Origin: Mariniflexile sp. TRM1-10
Lineage (GTDB): Bacteria > Bacteroidota > Bacteroidia > Flavobacteriales > Flavobacteriaceae
DNA length: 64,000 nt
Assembly: GCF_003425985.1 (NCBI RefSeq)
Contig: NZ_CP022985.1
Coordinates: 3,766,001 to 3,830,000 of the forward strand
Direction: 5' to 3'
The number at the start of each line of letters is the position of its first letter. Within the stretch, counting starts at the first letter, position 1. The position numbers and the translations under genes are program-made. Below, in pieces: positions 1 through 7,725 of the stretch. Below the pieces are notes generated by a model, which saw nothing but the letters and a program-made list of their open reading frames with translations, was not told the DNA's origin and ran no database searches.

Positions 1-1
1 C

Positions 2-523
2 ATGTTTGATGCTTCCCGAAAATTTATTACTTGGGATTTAAAACGAATAGAAGAGGTAGCTAAGCCATATGCCAATCAGCATATAAGCCAATTTAATGAT
101 GTGGGAGATGGTTGGTATCAAATAGACGCTAGCAATTGCCCTCAAAACTATGGGTATAATGGTATAAAACTGCATGTGCCAAAAGCAGGAACCAACATCC
201 AATTACGTTTTAAAAGCATTTTAGACGCTAAAGGTTACAACGTAGTTAGAGCAGATAGTGCTGGATGGCGTTACGGCTTTTTAGCCTCTTTAAAGGATGG
301 TACTAGAATTTACGGAGATGTTCATAAAGACCCAGAAGGTGTTGTGGAATTTAAAGTCCCGGAAAACACGGCGTATTTATGGTTGGTTGTTATGGGAGCA
401 CCTAAAGAACACTGGGTGTTGCCGGCACGCTGGGGAGAACACAAATCTGAAGAGCCTGATGCTCAATGGCCTTATAAAATTAAATTGGTGGGTACGGCAT
501 TAGATGCTTCTAGCTTGAAATAA
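2..523 (+). CDS. C-terminal part of a DUF6055-like protein (5' end outside window)
   Basis: The frame is open at the window edge, so the first Met is not a real start. The visible 173 residues end a larger protein. They contain a beta-rich domain with the motifs GYNGIKLHVP, GWRYGFLASLKDG, YLWLVVMGAPKEHW and QWPYKIKLVGT. From memory this fits the C-terminal domain of DUF6055 proteins, which are usually secreted Bacteroidota proteins of unknown function with a metallopeptidase-like N-terminal region. No sorting domain follows. The downstream 160 bp are AT-rich and contain no obvious hairpin. Family assignment is by recognition only; the function is unknown. Confidence 0.6.
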   Translation: MFDASRKFITWDLKRIEEVAKPYANQHISQFNDVGDGWYQIDASNCPQNYGYNGIKLHVPKAGTNIQLRFKSILDAKGYNVVRADSAGWRYGFLASLKDGTRIYGDVHKDPEGVVEFKVPENTAYLWLVVMGAPKEHWVLPARWGEHKSEEPDAQWPYKIKLVGTALDASSLK

Positions 524-688
524 TACATAAATATTTTTTTGCTTAATAACTTATTCTAAATTTTTGAAATACGCACTAGTTAAATGGTATATAGCACTAT
601 TTAATTGATAGAGTTCTTATTTTTCTTTTTTACGCACTTTTATACGGGTGGTTATATCTAATTTTAAATAAACTTAAATAAGAGAATT

Positions 689-808
689 ATGAACACTAAA
701 GAAAACAAAGAAACCCAAAAAAGAGAGGATAGAAAAGAGGACAAAAAAGGTACTCCAAAAAAATCGCCTACTACTCAAAAATCAGCGAATCCTCCAAAGA
801 AAAAATAA
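689..808 (+). CDS. small lysine-rich basic protein, 39 aa
   Basis: An ATG at 689 opens 39 codons ending in TAA at 806-808, followed 16 bp later by a strong terminator. The peptide is almost wholly hydrophilic, rich in Lys with Glu/Asp in the first half and Lys/Pro/Ser/Thr in the second, and ends in PPKKK. Similar short charged ORFs are seen in flavobacteria, but I do not recognise a named family. The isolated position, the A-rich upstream region (AAATAAGAGAATT) and the dedicated terminator favour a real gene. A nucleic-acid-binding or intrinsically disordered role is only a guess from composition. Confidence 0.5.
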   Translation: MNTKENKETQKREDRKEDKKGTPKKSPTTQKSANPPKKK

Positions 809-824
809 TCGATTTTTTTTCTGC

Positions 825-866
825 AAAAAAGCTTCTGGCAACGACATGTGGCCAGAAGCTTTTTTT
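825..866 (+). terminator. intrinsic terminator, probably bidirectional
   Basis: A 15-bp perfect stem is formed by AAAAAAGCTTCTGGC (825-839) and GCCAGAAGCTTTTTT (851-865) around an 11-nt loop. It has a T-run on the right and an A-run on the left, so it could work in both directions. It closes the small gene 689-808. Confidence 0.85.
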
Positions 867-869
867 AAT

Positions 870-1112
870 TTAACGTGAGTTCGATTTATTCTTGTCTGAT
901 AATCAATTATTGGTATTAACACTGTCTGGTCGAGCGCAGTCGAGACCTCATTTAAAGGTATCAAAGTCTAAAAACCTCTCGTAAGCTGCGCTTTTATCTT
1001 CAAATAAAAATGTATTTTCATTTTCAATAATGCTCGAGGTGACAGAAATACTATTCTTTAATCATATAATAATCAATAATTTGCATATCGTTTTATATCG
1101 AACTCACGTTAA
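870..1112. repeat. 243-bp element bounded by a 16-bp inverted repeat
   Basis: TTAACGTGAGTTCGAT at 870-885 is exactly inverted at 1097-1112. The interior holds no ORF but contains a half of the dispersed flavobacterial palindrome with GTCGAGCGCAGTCGAGAC near 927-946. This looks like a MITE-like or mosaic repeat. The rest of the intergenic stretch to 1256 shows nothing else I can name. Confidence 0.6.
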
Positions 1113-1256
1113 TTTAAAGTTTATAGGCATTTTGTCCTGCTTGGACATCTACTTTGTTGCTATTACATAAAGAAAACAATAATTCTACTGATGATTGGAT
1201 TTTGAAAGAAGTGTAATGATAACAGGCATCGATTTAAAAAATTAAATGATCATTTT

Positions 1257-1925
1257 ATGACTCCACAGAATCCAGATACAATTGAACTAGAATATCGAAA
1301 TTTTATAATTAAACAAAAACATCCTTGTATCATGGCAAATACGGTTTTTGCTATGTATAATTATCATATAAAAATTTATGAGGATATGACATCTGATAAG
1401 ATCATAATTCCCATCCTTTTGGATATAGAAAACTATTTAAATCAGTATGATTATGAGTCTAACCACTTTGAATCTTTAATGATTTGTTTTAAAAATAATA
1501 CCTTTAAATCAGAAATGCAGTTTGAAAATGCGCTGTGGACATTTTTACAAAGGCTTCATGATCATGATGATGTAGTATGGGATTCCAATGTAAGTCAAAA
1601 CCCCAATGAGTCAAATTTCAGTTTTAGTATTAAGGGAAAAGCTTTTTATGTATTGGGCATGCATCCACAAAGTTCAAGAATAGCAAGAAAAGCGCCTTAT
1701 TGTACCATCGTTTTTAATTTACATTGGCAATTTGAAAAATTGAGGGAGATGGGAACCTATCAAAGTGTTAAAAAAAGAATACGTAGACGCGATAAGAAAT
1801 TACAAGGAAGTATTAACCCTGTATTACGTGATTTTGGTTCAGATACAGAGACTAAACAATATAGTGGAAGGGCAGTGGGGCATGAGTGGGAATGCCCTTT
1901 TAAACCTAAAAATAAAAATTTATGA
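1257..1925 (+). CDS. YqcI/YcgG (GntA-like) haem-dependent guanidino N-hydroxylase family
   Basis: The 222 residues match the YqcI/YcgG family: an early HPCIMANTVF segment, a central YVLGMHPQSSR motif, and a conserved C-terminal block with NLHWQFEKLREMG, LQGSINPVLRDFG and QYSGR, ending in CPF. Characterised members such as GntA (guanitoxin pathway) are haem enzymes that N-hydroxylate L-arginine derivatives. The natural substrate here is unknown. The length is normal for the family. The stop overlaps the start of the next gene by 4 nt (ATGA), so the two are translationally coupled with a DUF1989 protein. No other guanitoxin-pathway gene is visible. Confidence 0.85.
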   Translation: MTPQNPDTIELEYRNFIIKQKHPCIMANTVFAMYNYHIKIYEDMTSDKIIIPILLDIENYLNQYDYESNHFESLMICFKNNTFKSEMQFENALWTFLQRLHDHDDVVWDSNVSQNPNESNFSFSIKGKAFYVLGMHPQSSRIARKAPYCTIVFNLHWQFEKLREMGTYQSVKKRIRRRDKKLQGSINPVLRDFGSDTETKQYSGRAVGHEWECPFKPKNKNL

Positions 1926-2530
1926 GTGTAGTACATATTATAGCGCCTCAATCTGGTGCAGCATTTGAAATGAATAAAGGCGATATGCTTACTGTTATCG
2001 ATCCGCTTGGTCAACAAGTAAGCGATATGGTGCTTTTTAATCGTGATGATATAAAAGAAAAAATATCCTCTGGAAAAACCATGGACTTTGAAGAAACGAT
2101 ATTATTGACCAAAGGACATTTTTTGTGGAGTAATCGTTCACGAAAAATGATGGAAATCATGGAAGACAGTAACGGAAGGAATGATTTTCTATTAGCACCA
2201 TGCAGTCCAGAGACATTTAAGATCATGTATCATAATCCTGCCTATCACCCAAGTTGCTTGGAAAATTTAAATAAAAGTTTGATGGGTTATGGCATTGAAT
2301 TGGATGATATTCCAACAGCTTTCAACATTTTTATGAATGTCCAGTTTGACAAAACGGGTCAGCTTAAAGTGTTACCTCCAACGTCTAGGCCAGGTGATTT
2401 AATAAGGTTTAAAGCCGAAATGGATCTCATCGTGGGTTTAACGGCTTGCTCTGCAGAAGATAGTAATGGCGGAACATTTAAACCTATCCATTTTGTTGTC
2501 ACTAATGCATCTTTAGACAAACCTATGTAA
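1922..2530 (+). CDS. DUF1989 / urea carboxylase-associated family protein
   Basis: This 202-aa protein carries the DUF1989 hallmarks: a start with GAAFEMNKGDMLTVIDPLGQQVSDM, PCSPETF and HPSCLENL segments, and a late LTACSAEDSNGG stretch containing the conserved Cys and Asp/Glu. The family accompanies urea/guanidine catabolism genes and YcgG-type N-hydroxylases; its biochemical role is not settled. It overlaps the preceding GntA-like gene by 4 nt, so the two proteins probably work on the same nitrogen compound. The C-terminus is intact and family length is normal. No transporter or urea carboxylase gene is nearby. Confidence 0.85.
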   Translation: MSVVHIIAPQSGAAFEMNKGDMLTVIDPLGQQVSDMVLFNRDDIKEKISSGKTMDFEETILLTKGHFLWSNRSRKMMEIMEDSNGRNDFLLAPCSPETFKIMYHNPAYHPSCLENLNKSLMGYGIELDDIPTAFNIFMNVQFDKTGQLKVLPPTSRPGDLIRFKAEMDLIVGLTACSAEDSNGGTFKPIHFVVTNASLDKPM

Positions 2531-2580
2531 TACAAAACTTCTTTATGTAGAATATGGTTTGCGAAAAATGGAAGAATTAC

Positions 2581-2859
2581 CCCAAATCTTCCGTCAGCAC
2601 CAGCAGATATGATTGAAAATCCTTTTCCATTTTCCATAACCGTATATTTATAAGGCCTGTTCCATGCATCTTTTATCCAATCTTGTCTTATAGAATTATT
2701 TCCAATTAATTCAGTCAGTTCCGTTGGATTCTTTAGGGAAGGCTACAACTCGGTAAACAGTAAATCGCTTGTTTTTAATGATTTATATTTTTTAGTAGTG
2801 TCAAAATTTATTGATTTATTTGGAATTAGGAGTTGCGCAACAGTTACCATTGTTGGCAT
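2581..2859 (-). pseudogene. remnant of a type II secretion / pseudopilin-like protein
   Basis: On the minus strand one frame runs from an ATG at 2859 through about 38 codons to an in-frame TAG (2742-2744). It continues in the same frame with a block containing QDWIKDAWNRPYKYTV and FSIISAGADGRFG. The latter is the typical C-terminal signature of major pseudopilin (GspG-like) and related exported proteins. The reading frame then dissolves into unrelated sequence over the end of the DUF1989 gene. The internal stop and missing N-terminal hydrophobic helix indicate a decayed fragment. Confidence 0.5.
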
Positions 2860-2873
2860 ACTTTTTTTTATTG

Positions 2874-4430
2874 TTATGTTTTTAATTTCGCAATAGGAGT
2901 TCCTTTAAGACTCTCTCTAACTAAATTGGAAATAAAAAGAGTGAACGACTTAATATCACCTTCAACACTTGCTTTTTCTAATGAATTCATATATGCTTTG
3001 CGTTCTTCTACTGGAATCACTGTCCAGGGATATCCGCCTGATGCGAGCATTAAATTCATTAAAAATCTAGCCATTCTTCCATTGCCATCCATAAATGGAT
3101 GAATGTAAACAAAGATAAAATGGCCAAGTACAGCTCGGACTCCTGCATTACTTTCGTTTTCCAACAATTCGAAAAGGATTGGCATTGCATCTCTTACAGC
3201 TTCTTTATTCAACGGAACATGTTGTGATTGTGAAATATATACTTGATTTGTTCTATATCCAGCCAAATCTGAGGCCTTTAAAATTCCAACTGTAACACTA
3301 GGAGCGAATAATTCTTGGTACCATTTGGTATGGTCTTGGTCCGCAACGGTCCCTGAATTGGTGCCATTTAGAATTTTTTTAATACTACTTTTTATTGATT
3401 GGGTGGCTTGCCAATAACCTCTGGCAGCCATTGCATCTCGTTGATTTCTGTCTTCATTATTTTCTTCTATATTCCAATTACCACTTCTTACTTTTTCAAT
3501 TAGGTCCACAGATACGGTGTATCTTTCAATAGATAAAGAATGGTATGCATCAGTCAAATATATTTGGTCCACCGAGTTTAAATATTCTTCATGATTTTTG
3601 GCAAGTCCTGGACCATCTGGAAAATTTTTAATTACTACTTTTCTGTATTCTTCCCACATGATTTTTATTCTATTTGCATATGGTGACTTTTCTCTAAAGG
3701 ATAGTCTAATAGGTAGTTTGTTTTCAAAAGGGTCTATTTCTCTCACATCGAAATCTGCCATTTTCATTGTAGAAACAATTTCGTCAGCTATTCGGATTTG
3801 ACCAATATTCCGAAAAGCTCCAGCCAATCTGCCTGCAATTACTGAATGAGAGCCATCTAATAGTTGTTTAAGTAATTCAGATGAGTCTGGAATTAATGCC
3901 AAAATAGTTCTCATGTCGGTCGGATTTTTTTCGAACATTGTAGGTGAGCAATTAATTAAGGCAGAAGTAATAGTTAACATTCTTATTCCGTTGACTTCTA
4001 TTATCTCCGCTGTATTTGGTAATGGAGATTTCATTTCAAATAATGAGGTATTATATAAAAGGGGGATGTTCTTATTTGGTGCTTTAGGGCTACGAATAAT
4101 TAATTGACTAGGAACTGTGTTATTGCCTGAATGCATTAAAATAGATTGCTCTGCAGAAATGCAATAAGCATTGTTATATTTATCTTTTAAATATCTTGAA
4201 CAAAATTGCCAATATGATGTGTACCAAGAAGTACTATCCCCTAAATTCTCATTTGGATTTGCTGCTATATACCAACCTTTGGCGACTTCTTTTAAAAATC
4301 CATTTTTGGTAAGTCGTTCGCGATGTGTTCTATTTATTTCAGATGTTTTTATTGCTACAATGTTTTGTTCTTCTTGAATTTCACGAAGAATCTGAAGTGA
4401 TGCTGCGAGTTTTTCTCCTGGTGTAGCCAT
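2874..4430 (-). CDS. Fic family protein with N-terminal winged-helix-like domain
   Basis: The C-terminal third holds the Fic core, with the active-site loop HPFMDGNGRMAR around residues 437-448, matching the canonical HPFx(D/E)GNGR. Fic enzymes mostly transfer AMP or another nucleotide-derived group to protein hydroxyls. A segment YHSLSIERYTVS upstream resembles the inhibitory-helix (S/T)xxxE motif, so the protein is probably auto-inhibited. Residues about 25-65, with a TSEINRTHRERLTKNGFLK pattern and then a KGWYI turn, look like the AbiEi-type winged helix of type IV antitoxins. At 518 aa it is a complete, monocistronic gene. Targets are unknown; a defence or toxin-like role is plausible from the neighbourhood. 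Confidence 0.85.
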   Translation of the reverse strand: MATPGEKLAASLQILREIQEEQNIVAIKTSEINRTHRERLTKNGFLKEVAKGWYIAANPNENLGDSTSWYTSYWQFCSRYLKDKYNNAYCISAEQSILMHSGNNTVPSQLIIRSPKAPNKNIPLLYNTSLFEMKSPLPNTAEIIEVNGIRMLTITSALINCSPTMFEKNPTDMRTILALIPDSSELLKQLLDGSHSVIAGRLAGAFRNIGQIRIADEIVSTMKMADFDVREIDPFENKLPIRLSFREKSPYANRIKIMWEEYRKVVIKNFPDGPGLAKNHEEYLNSVDQIYLTDAYHSLSIERYTVSVDLIEKVRSGNWNIEENNEDRNQRDAMAARGYWQATQSIKSSIKKILNGTNSGTVADQDHTKWYQELFAPSVTVGILKASDLAGYRTNQVYISQSQHVPLNKEAVRDAMPILFELLENESNAGVRAVLGHFIFVYIHPFMDGNGRMARFLMNLMLASGGYPWTVIPVEERKAYMNSLEKASVEGDIKSFTLFISNLVRESLKGTPIAKLKT

Positions 4431-4603
4431 ATGAATAAATGCTGTTTTTTATATTTAATTGCAGTTCTATTTTTGTGTCAAATTTAGCCTAACAAGTTGT
4501 GCTTTAATTAGCCTTACGTGACGTGTTAAAATTAGCCTTGCGTGCAAACATACTAAAACTTATTCAAAAATAAATGATTTATAACTGAATTGTTCTAATG
4601 TAT

Positions 4604-4731
4604 GCTAACGGTTAGTATATGAAAAATAGGCGATTACGAAGCACTGGACTTTCGGTTGAGCACAAGTTTGGTAACAGCCCAACGCTTTGAATTTATTACT
4701 ATTTCGCCTATTTTTCATATACCTTGTTAGC
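4604..4731. repeat. attC-like imperfect palindrome R1
   Basis: The element begins GCTAAC and ends GTTAGC. It contains a perfect 19-bp inverted repeat (4615-4633 and 4704-4722, GTATATGAAAAATAGGCGA) and further weaker pairing near the apex (AAGCACTGG against CCAACGCTT). One arm carries extra unpaired bases next to the end. This organisation, with short conserved ends and a variable folded centre, resembles integron attC sites and recurs at 5909-6039 and, decayed, at 7269-7325. The flanking 4431-4603 has short TTAGCCTNACGTG repeats and no gene. Confidence 0.55.
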
Positions 4732-4790
4732 GGTTTGTTGTTATTACTCTCAATAACATGCCCGGATTTTTACGATCTCAAACCCTGTTC

Positions 4791-5243
4791 TTACTCCCAT
4801 TCCGCTGTTATTTGTTTTGTAGCTACATTAATACGTGTAAACATATTCATCGAACATATAAACATTATCAAAGCTGCTCGTTCCTTTTCGTCAAAATATT
4901 TTTCAACCCTGAGCCAAAGTTCGTCTGGTACAGATTGATATTTGTTCTTTAATTCAGTAACAGATTCTGTTAATTCTAGTGCAGTTTGCTCTGCCTCATT
5001 GAACATTTTAGAATGTTTCCATTCCAATACGTGCTCGATTCTGTCTCTTGTAGAAGCATTATTTTTGGCTCTCACTATCGATTCACCAATACACAGTTCA
5101 CAATTATTCATTTGCCCTACTCTTAAACCAACGTATTCCAGTAATTCAAAGGAAATACCACTTTGGTATATTGACCCCATTATTGTTTGAATTGCTGGGT
5201 TAACGTTTAAAATCATTGCGGGATTTTTCATTCTTGATTCCAT
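4791..5243 (-). CDS. carboxymuconolactone decarboxylase / AhpD-like protein
   Basis: The 150 residues form an all-helical CMD/AhpD-like domain with the characteristic segment ELLEYVGLRVGQMNNCELC, giving a CxxC pair near residue 52. The usual downstream His of the CxxCxxxH peroxidase motif is not present (CELCIGES), so classical AhpD peroxidase chemistry is uncertain. A second helix pair (EAEQTALELTESVT, KERAALIMFICSMNMFTRI) fits the family. It lies 75 bp downstream of a Crp-type regulator gene on the same strand, a pairing common in flavobacteria. It is probably regulated by that protein and involved in redox or electrophile stress. Confidence 0.8.
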   Translation of the reverse strand: MESRMKNPAMILNVNPAIQTIMGSIYQSGISFELLEYVGLRVGQMNNCELCIGESIVRAKNNASTRDRIEHVLEWKHSKMFNEAEQTALELTESVTELKNKYQSVPDELWLRVEKYFDEKERAALIMFICSMNMFTRINVATKQITAEWE

Positions 5244-5318
5244 AATTTATTATTTTGTTTTGTTATGGAACAAAGGTCTCTAGGAAACAACAAATTTTTT
5301 TTTACAAATGATAAAAAA

Positions 5319-5882
5319 TCATTTTTGGGCACGTATTCTACTTAATGAAACTTGTGTTATGCCTAAATAGTTGGATAGATCTCCAAGACTGATTCGTTGT
5401 AATAGTCCATTATTTTCTTCGATATAGTTTTTGTAACGTCTAGTTGCATTTTCTTCGAGCATTTCACTGATACGTTTCATCATTCCCAAAGTAGCAAATG
5501 AAAATAGTTTGCTAAACAGGGCTTCAATGGTATGATGTCTTTTGCACAAATCCAATATTTCCTTTTTGCTTATAGAGTAAACGATAGTTTCCTCTAACGC
5601 CATAATCATATATTTTGAAGGTTGTTCTGTGAGATAACTACTAATTTCAGTAAACATCATGCCCTCTTTAAAAAAAGTCATTATAAATTCCTTATCCTCC
5701 TTATAAAAATGGGATTTTGTAAGTCCTGATTTTATGTAGTAGTAATGCTTACACGCTTGGTCTGCCCTTAAAATAAAGTCTCCCTTTGAAAAAGTCTTGA
5801 GTTCAAATGCCTTAAGAAAGTCCTCCATCGCAATGGGGTCAAGTGGTGAAACTCTATTCGTATATTCCAATATTTCTTTCAT
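5319..5882 (-). CDS. Crp/Fnr family transcriptional regulator
   Basis: I place the start at the ATG at 5882, giving 187 aa beginning MKEILEYTNRVSPLD. The frame stays open upstream to 6017, but that extension translates the palindromic repeat 5909-6039 and is not protein. Residues about 20-110 form a cyclic-nucleotide-binding-like barrel without an obvious phosphate-binding cassette. The C-terminus has a helix-turn-helix (LGDLSNYLGITQVSLSRIR). Such flavobacterial regulators are often adjacent to CMD or short-chain dehydrogenase genes. It precedes and probably controls the CMD gene 4791-5243. Confidence 0.85.
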   Translation of the reverse strand: MKEILEYTNRVSPLDPIAMEDFLKAFELKTFSKGDFILRADQACKHYYYIKSGLTKSHFYKEDKEFIMTFFKEGMMFTEISSYLTEQPSKYMIMALEETIVYSISKKEILDLCKRHHTIEALFSKLFSFATLGMMKRISEMLEENATRRYKNYIEENNGLLQRISLGDLSNYLGITQVSLSRIRAQK

Positions 5883-5908
5883 CTTCCTATGTGGTTCTAT
5901 TAATGACC

Positions 5909-6039
5909 GCCAACGGTTGGTATAAGGAAAGTTGCGTGTTTGTGTGCGAGGATTTTCCGAAGGAAAATCAGAAGCAAGCAAACGGGCAACTAACTTTGGT
6001 TTAGCTAAAACTAGCAATTTTTTTTATACGGTGTTAGCC
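5909..6039. repeat. attC-like imperfect palindrome R2
   Basis: The left end GCCAACGGTTGGTATAAGG pairs imperfectly with the right end TTTATACGGTGTTAGCC, and the inner arms AAGTTGC and GCAATTT continue the stem. Ends and internal GTATA/TATAC spacing match R1 (4604-4731). It lies exactly between two separate gene units. Confidence 0.55.
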
Positions 6040-6048
6040 ACTGCCTTT

Positions 6049-7248
6049 TTATTCCTCATAATATAATGCATCCAAAAATGCTGACCTTCCTTGACTAATT
6101 TTCTTTTCGATATTATCTTTTGGGTTTGGATTCAGCCACCATTCAGAGTCATAAATTCTCATTATTATATCTTCCCAATAACTCTCATAATCTAGTCTCG
6201 ACTTAATTATTCCAAAATTTTGACTTATTGAAGTTTTATTTTTACTTGAGAGACACACAAAAACATCAGGTCTTTTCATAGCAAGTAATCTCGAAGCTGT
6301 TATTAAGTTCTTTCCTGGAAATACATTTTTAAAATGAACTATAAATTTATTGAAATGGTTTTTAGTTATTTGACCAAAAAGAGGTATTTCATCGAGTGCA
6401 TTTGAAATCTCAATATTATTTTCTCCAATTTGCTTATTAAACTTTCCATTTCCTTTCATACTTCCAAAATAAGCCCATTCTATTCCTTCTTTGACATTAA
6501 GTTTATTTGGGACACCTGCAATAAATTTCCTTTCATCTTTTGTTAAATCAGAGAATGAATTTGATTTATTAAATAATTCTCTACAAACATCTAGAACACC
6601 AATTCTCGCATTTAATGAATGGTATTCTGCATTCTTAACATTTTCAACAAAATCGTTCCATTTCATATTAACTATGGATGCTTGATGAATAGGTTTGTTA
6701 TTTGTTATTTTCGTATTGCCATAATTACCAGATAGACTATCTCTTTTTGGTTTTTGATTTTTCCAGACTGTTTTATAATCTTCTAATTCTTTTTTGTCAA
6801 AGTATTTAGCATCATTCCAAGTTTTTTCTATAAAACTGAAAGTAGTTTCCAAGACTTCATTAGAGTTTAAGTCTTTAGGTGTTATTACAGTTGAAATTTC
6901 AGTATTTTCAGTAAATGCTGATTTTGTAAAATTTGCGCTACCTAAAATTATTTTCCAATCTTGTGAGTTATTAAAAAAAAGAAATAATTTTGGATGGAAA
7001 GTTCCACTAGGTTGTTTTATAAATCTCACATTCTTATTATCTAGAAATGTTTCAATAAATTCGGGATGTGTTTGGTAAAAATGTATTCCAACTACTATTT
7101 TACTTATTTTATGATTGTTTTCAATAAGTTTTTTGAATGGTTCTGATTTTGAACTTGCCCAAGCTGTTGTCCAGTAATAATTAGAATAATTGTCTAATGA
7201 TTTTAAAAACTCCTTTTCTAATTTATTTGGTGTTGTAATGATTTTCAA
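6049..7248 (-). CDS. PLD-like nuclease domain protein (possible defence nuclease)
   Basis: The first ~150 of 399 residues form a phospholipase D-like domain with a single HKD-type motif, FHPKLFLF followed by ILGSANFT (H-x-K, then GSxN). Single-HKD proteins of this shape include type II restriction enzymes of the BfiI/NgoFVII kind and other DNA nucleases. The remaining 250 residues show no family I recognise. No methyltransferase is next to it. It stands alone between two attC-like palindromes, like a cassette gene, with its stop codon next to R2. Nuclease activity is inferred; phosphodiesterase or lipid activity is the alternative. Confidence 0.7.
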   Translation of the reverse strand: MKIITTPNKLEKEFLKSLDNYSNYYWTTAWASSKSEPFKKLIENNHKISKIVVGIHFYQTHPEFIETFLDNKNVRFIKQPSGTFHPKLFLFFNNSQDWKIILGSANFTKSAFTENTEISTVITPKDLNSNEVLETTFSFIEKTWNDAKYFDKKELEDYKTVWKNQKPKRDSLSGNYGNTKITNNKPIHQASIVNMKWNDFVENVKNAEYHSLNARIGVLDVCRELFNKSNSFSDLTKDERKFIAGVPNKLNVKEGIEWAYFGSMKGNGKFNKQIGENNIEISNALDEIPLFGQITKNHFNKFIVHFKNVFPGKNLITASRLLAMKRPDVFVCLSSKNKTSISQNFGIIKSRLDYESYWEDIIMRIYDSEWWLNPNPKDNIEKKISQGRSAFLDALYYEE

Positions 7249-7268
7249 AGTTCAGTTTTTTGGTTGTG

Positions 7269-7325
7269 GCTAACACCCGTATAACCACAACAAACAGCTA
7301 TACAATTGTAGTTATATCGTTAATA
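7269..7325. repeat. degenerate attC-like palindrome R3
   Basis: GCTAACACCCGTATAAC at 7269-7285 has the same end as R1 and R2. The opposite arm, GTTATATCGTTAATA, is only partly complementary, so this copy is shortened or decayed. It lies just upstream of the PLD-domain gene. Confidence 0.35.
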
Positions 7326-7685
7326 TGTTTACGAATATAATAAAAAACCACCTACAAAAAACATTTTTAAAATGTAAAGTAGGTATGACAGCAGTCTTTT
7401 GCAATTGCTAAATCAGGAATACCATATAATGAGAACTTTGTTTAAAAATAGCCTAAAAGATTTGTTTTTTAGGAGTTCTTTGTTAGCACATGGCATTTTT
7501 TGTAGCGCTTTTAGCATATGCAGTATTTATAAGAGCTGACCTAGATAAAACCCATCTTTCAGGATATTCAACAAGGTAGTTGCATAACAATGCTTTCCTT
7601 CTGTCTTATGCCTGTTTACAACAATGGAAGCAAAAATCAATACCAATCAATGGTAGCCAAAAATTTTTCTCATGCAACAAAATAA
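7326..7685. other. gene-free intergenic stretch
   Basis: No coding sequence is seen. There is a folded segment at 7348-7384 (ACCTAC...GTAGGT enclosing ACATTTT/AAAATGT), a short CCTAAAA/TTTTAGG hairpin near 7451-7472, and a lone TGTTAGC near 7480 that may be another decayed repeat end. Confidence 0.4.
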
Positions 7686-7718
7686 GCTACACAATGTAGC
7701 AATTATTGCTTATATTTG
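7686..7718 (+). promoter_or_regulatory. promoter and operator of the S24 repressor operon
   Basis: A palindrome GCTACA-CAA-TGTAGC (7686-7700) lies just upstream of a perfect -7 element TATATTTG (7711-7718). A further TGTAGC half-site at 7717-7722 overlaps the expected transcription start. The arrangement suits an autorepressor. The ATG at 7726 is so close that the mRNA would be leaderless or nearly so. Confidence 0.6.
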
Positions 7719-7725
7719 TAGCATT

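Noticed and set aside
2148..2159. TGATGGAAATCA, a perfect FNR-type palindrome
   Set aside because: It lies inside the coding sequence of the DUF1989 gene with no promoter context; taken as a chance match.
5883..6017. N-terminal extension of the Crp-type regulator
   Set aside because: These 45 codons translate the attC-like palindrome R2; the conserved protein begins at 5882.
7672..7725. Longer start for the S24 repressor
   Set aside because: It would place the operator palindrome and the perfect -7 element inside the coding region.
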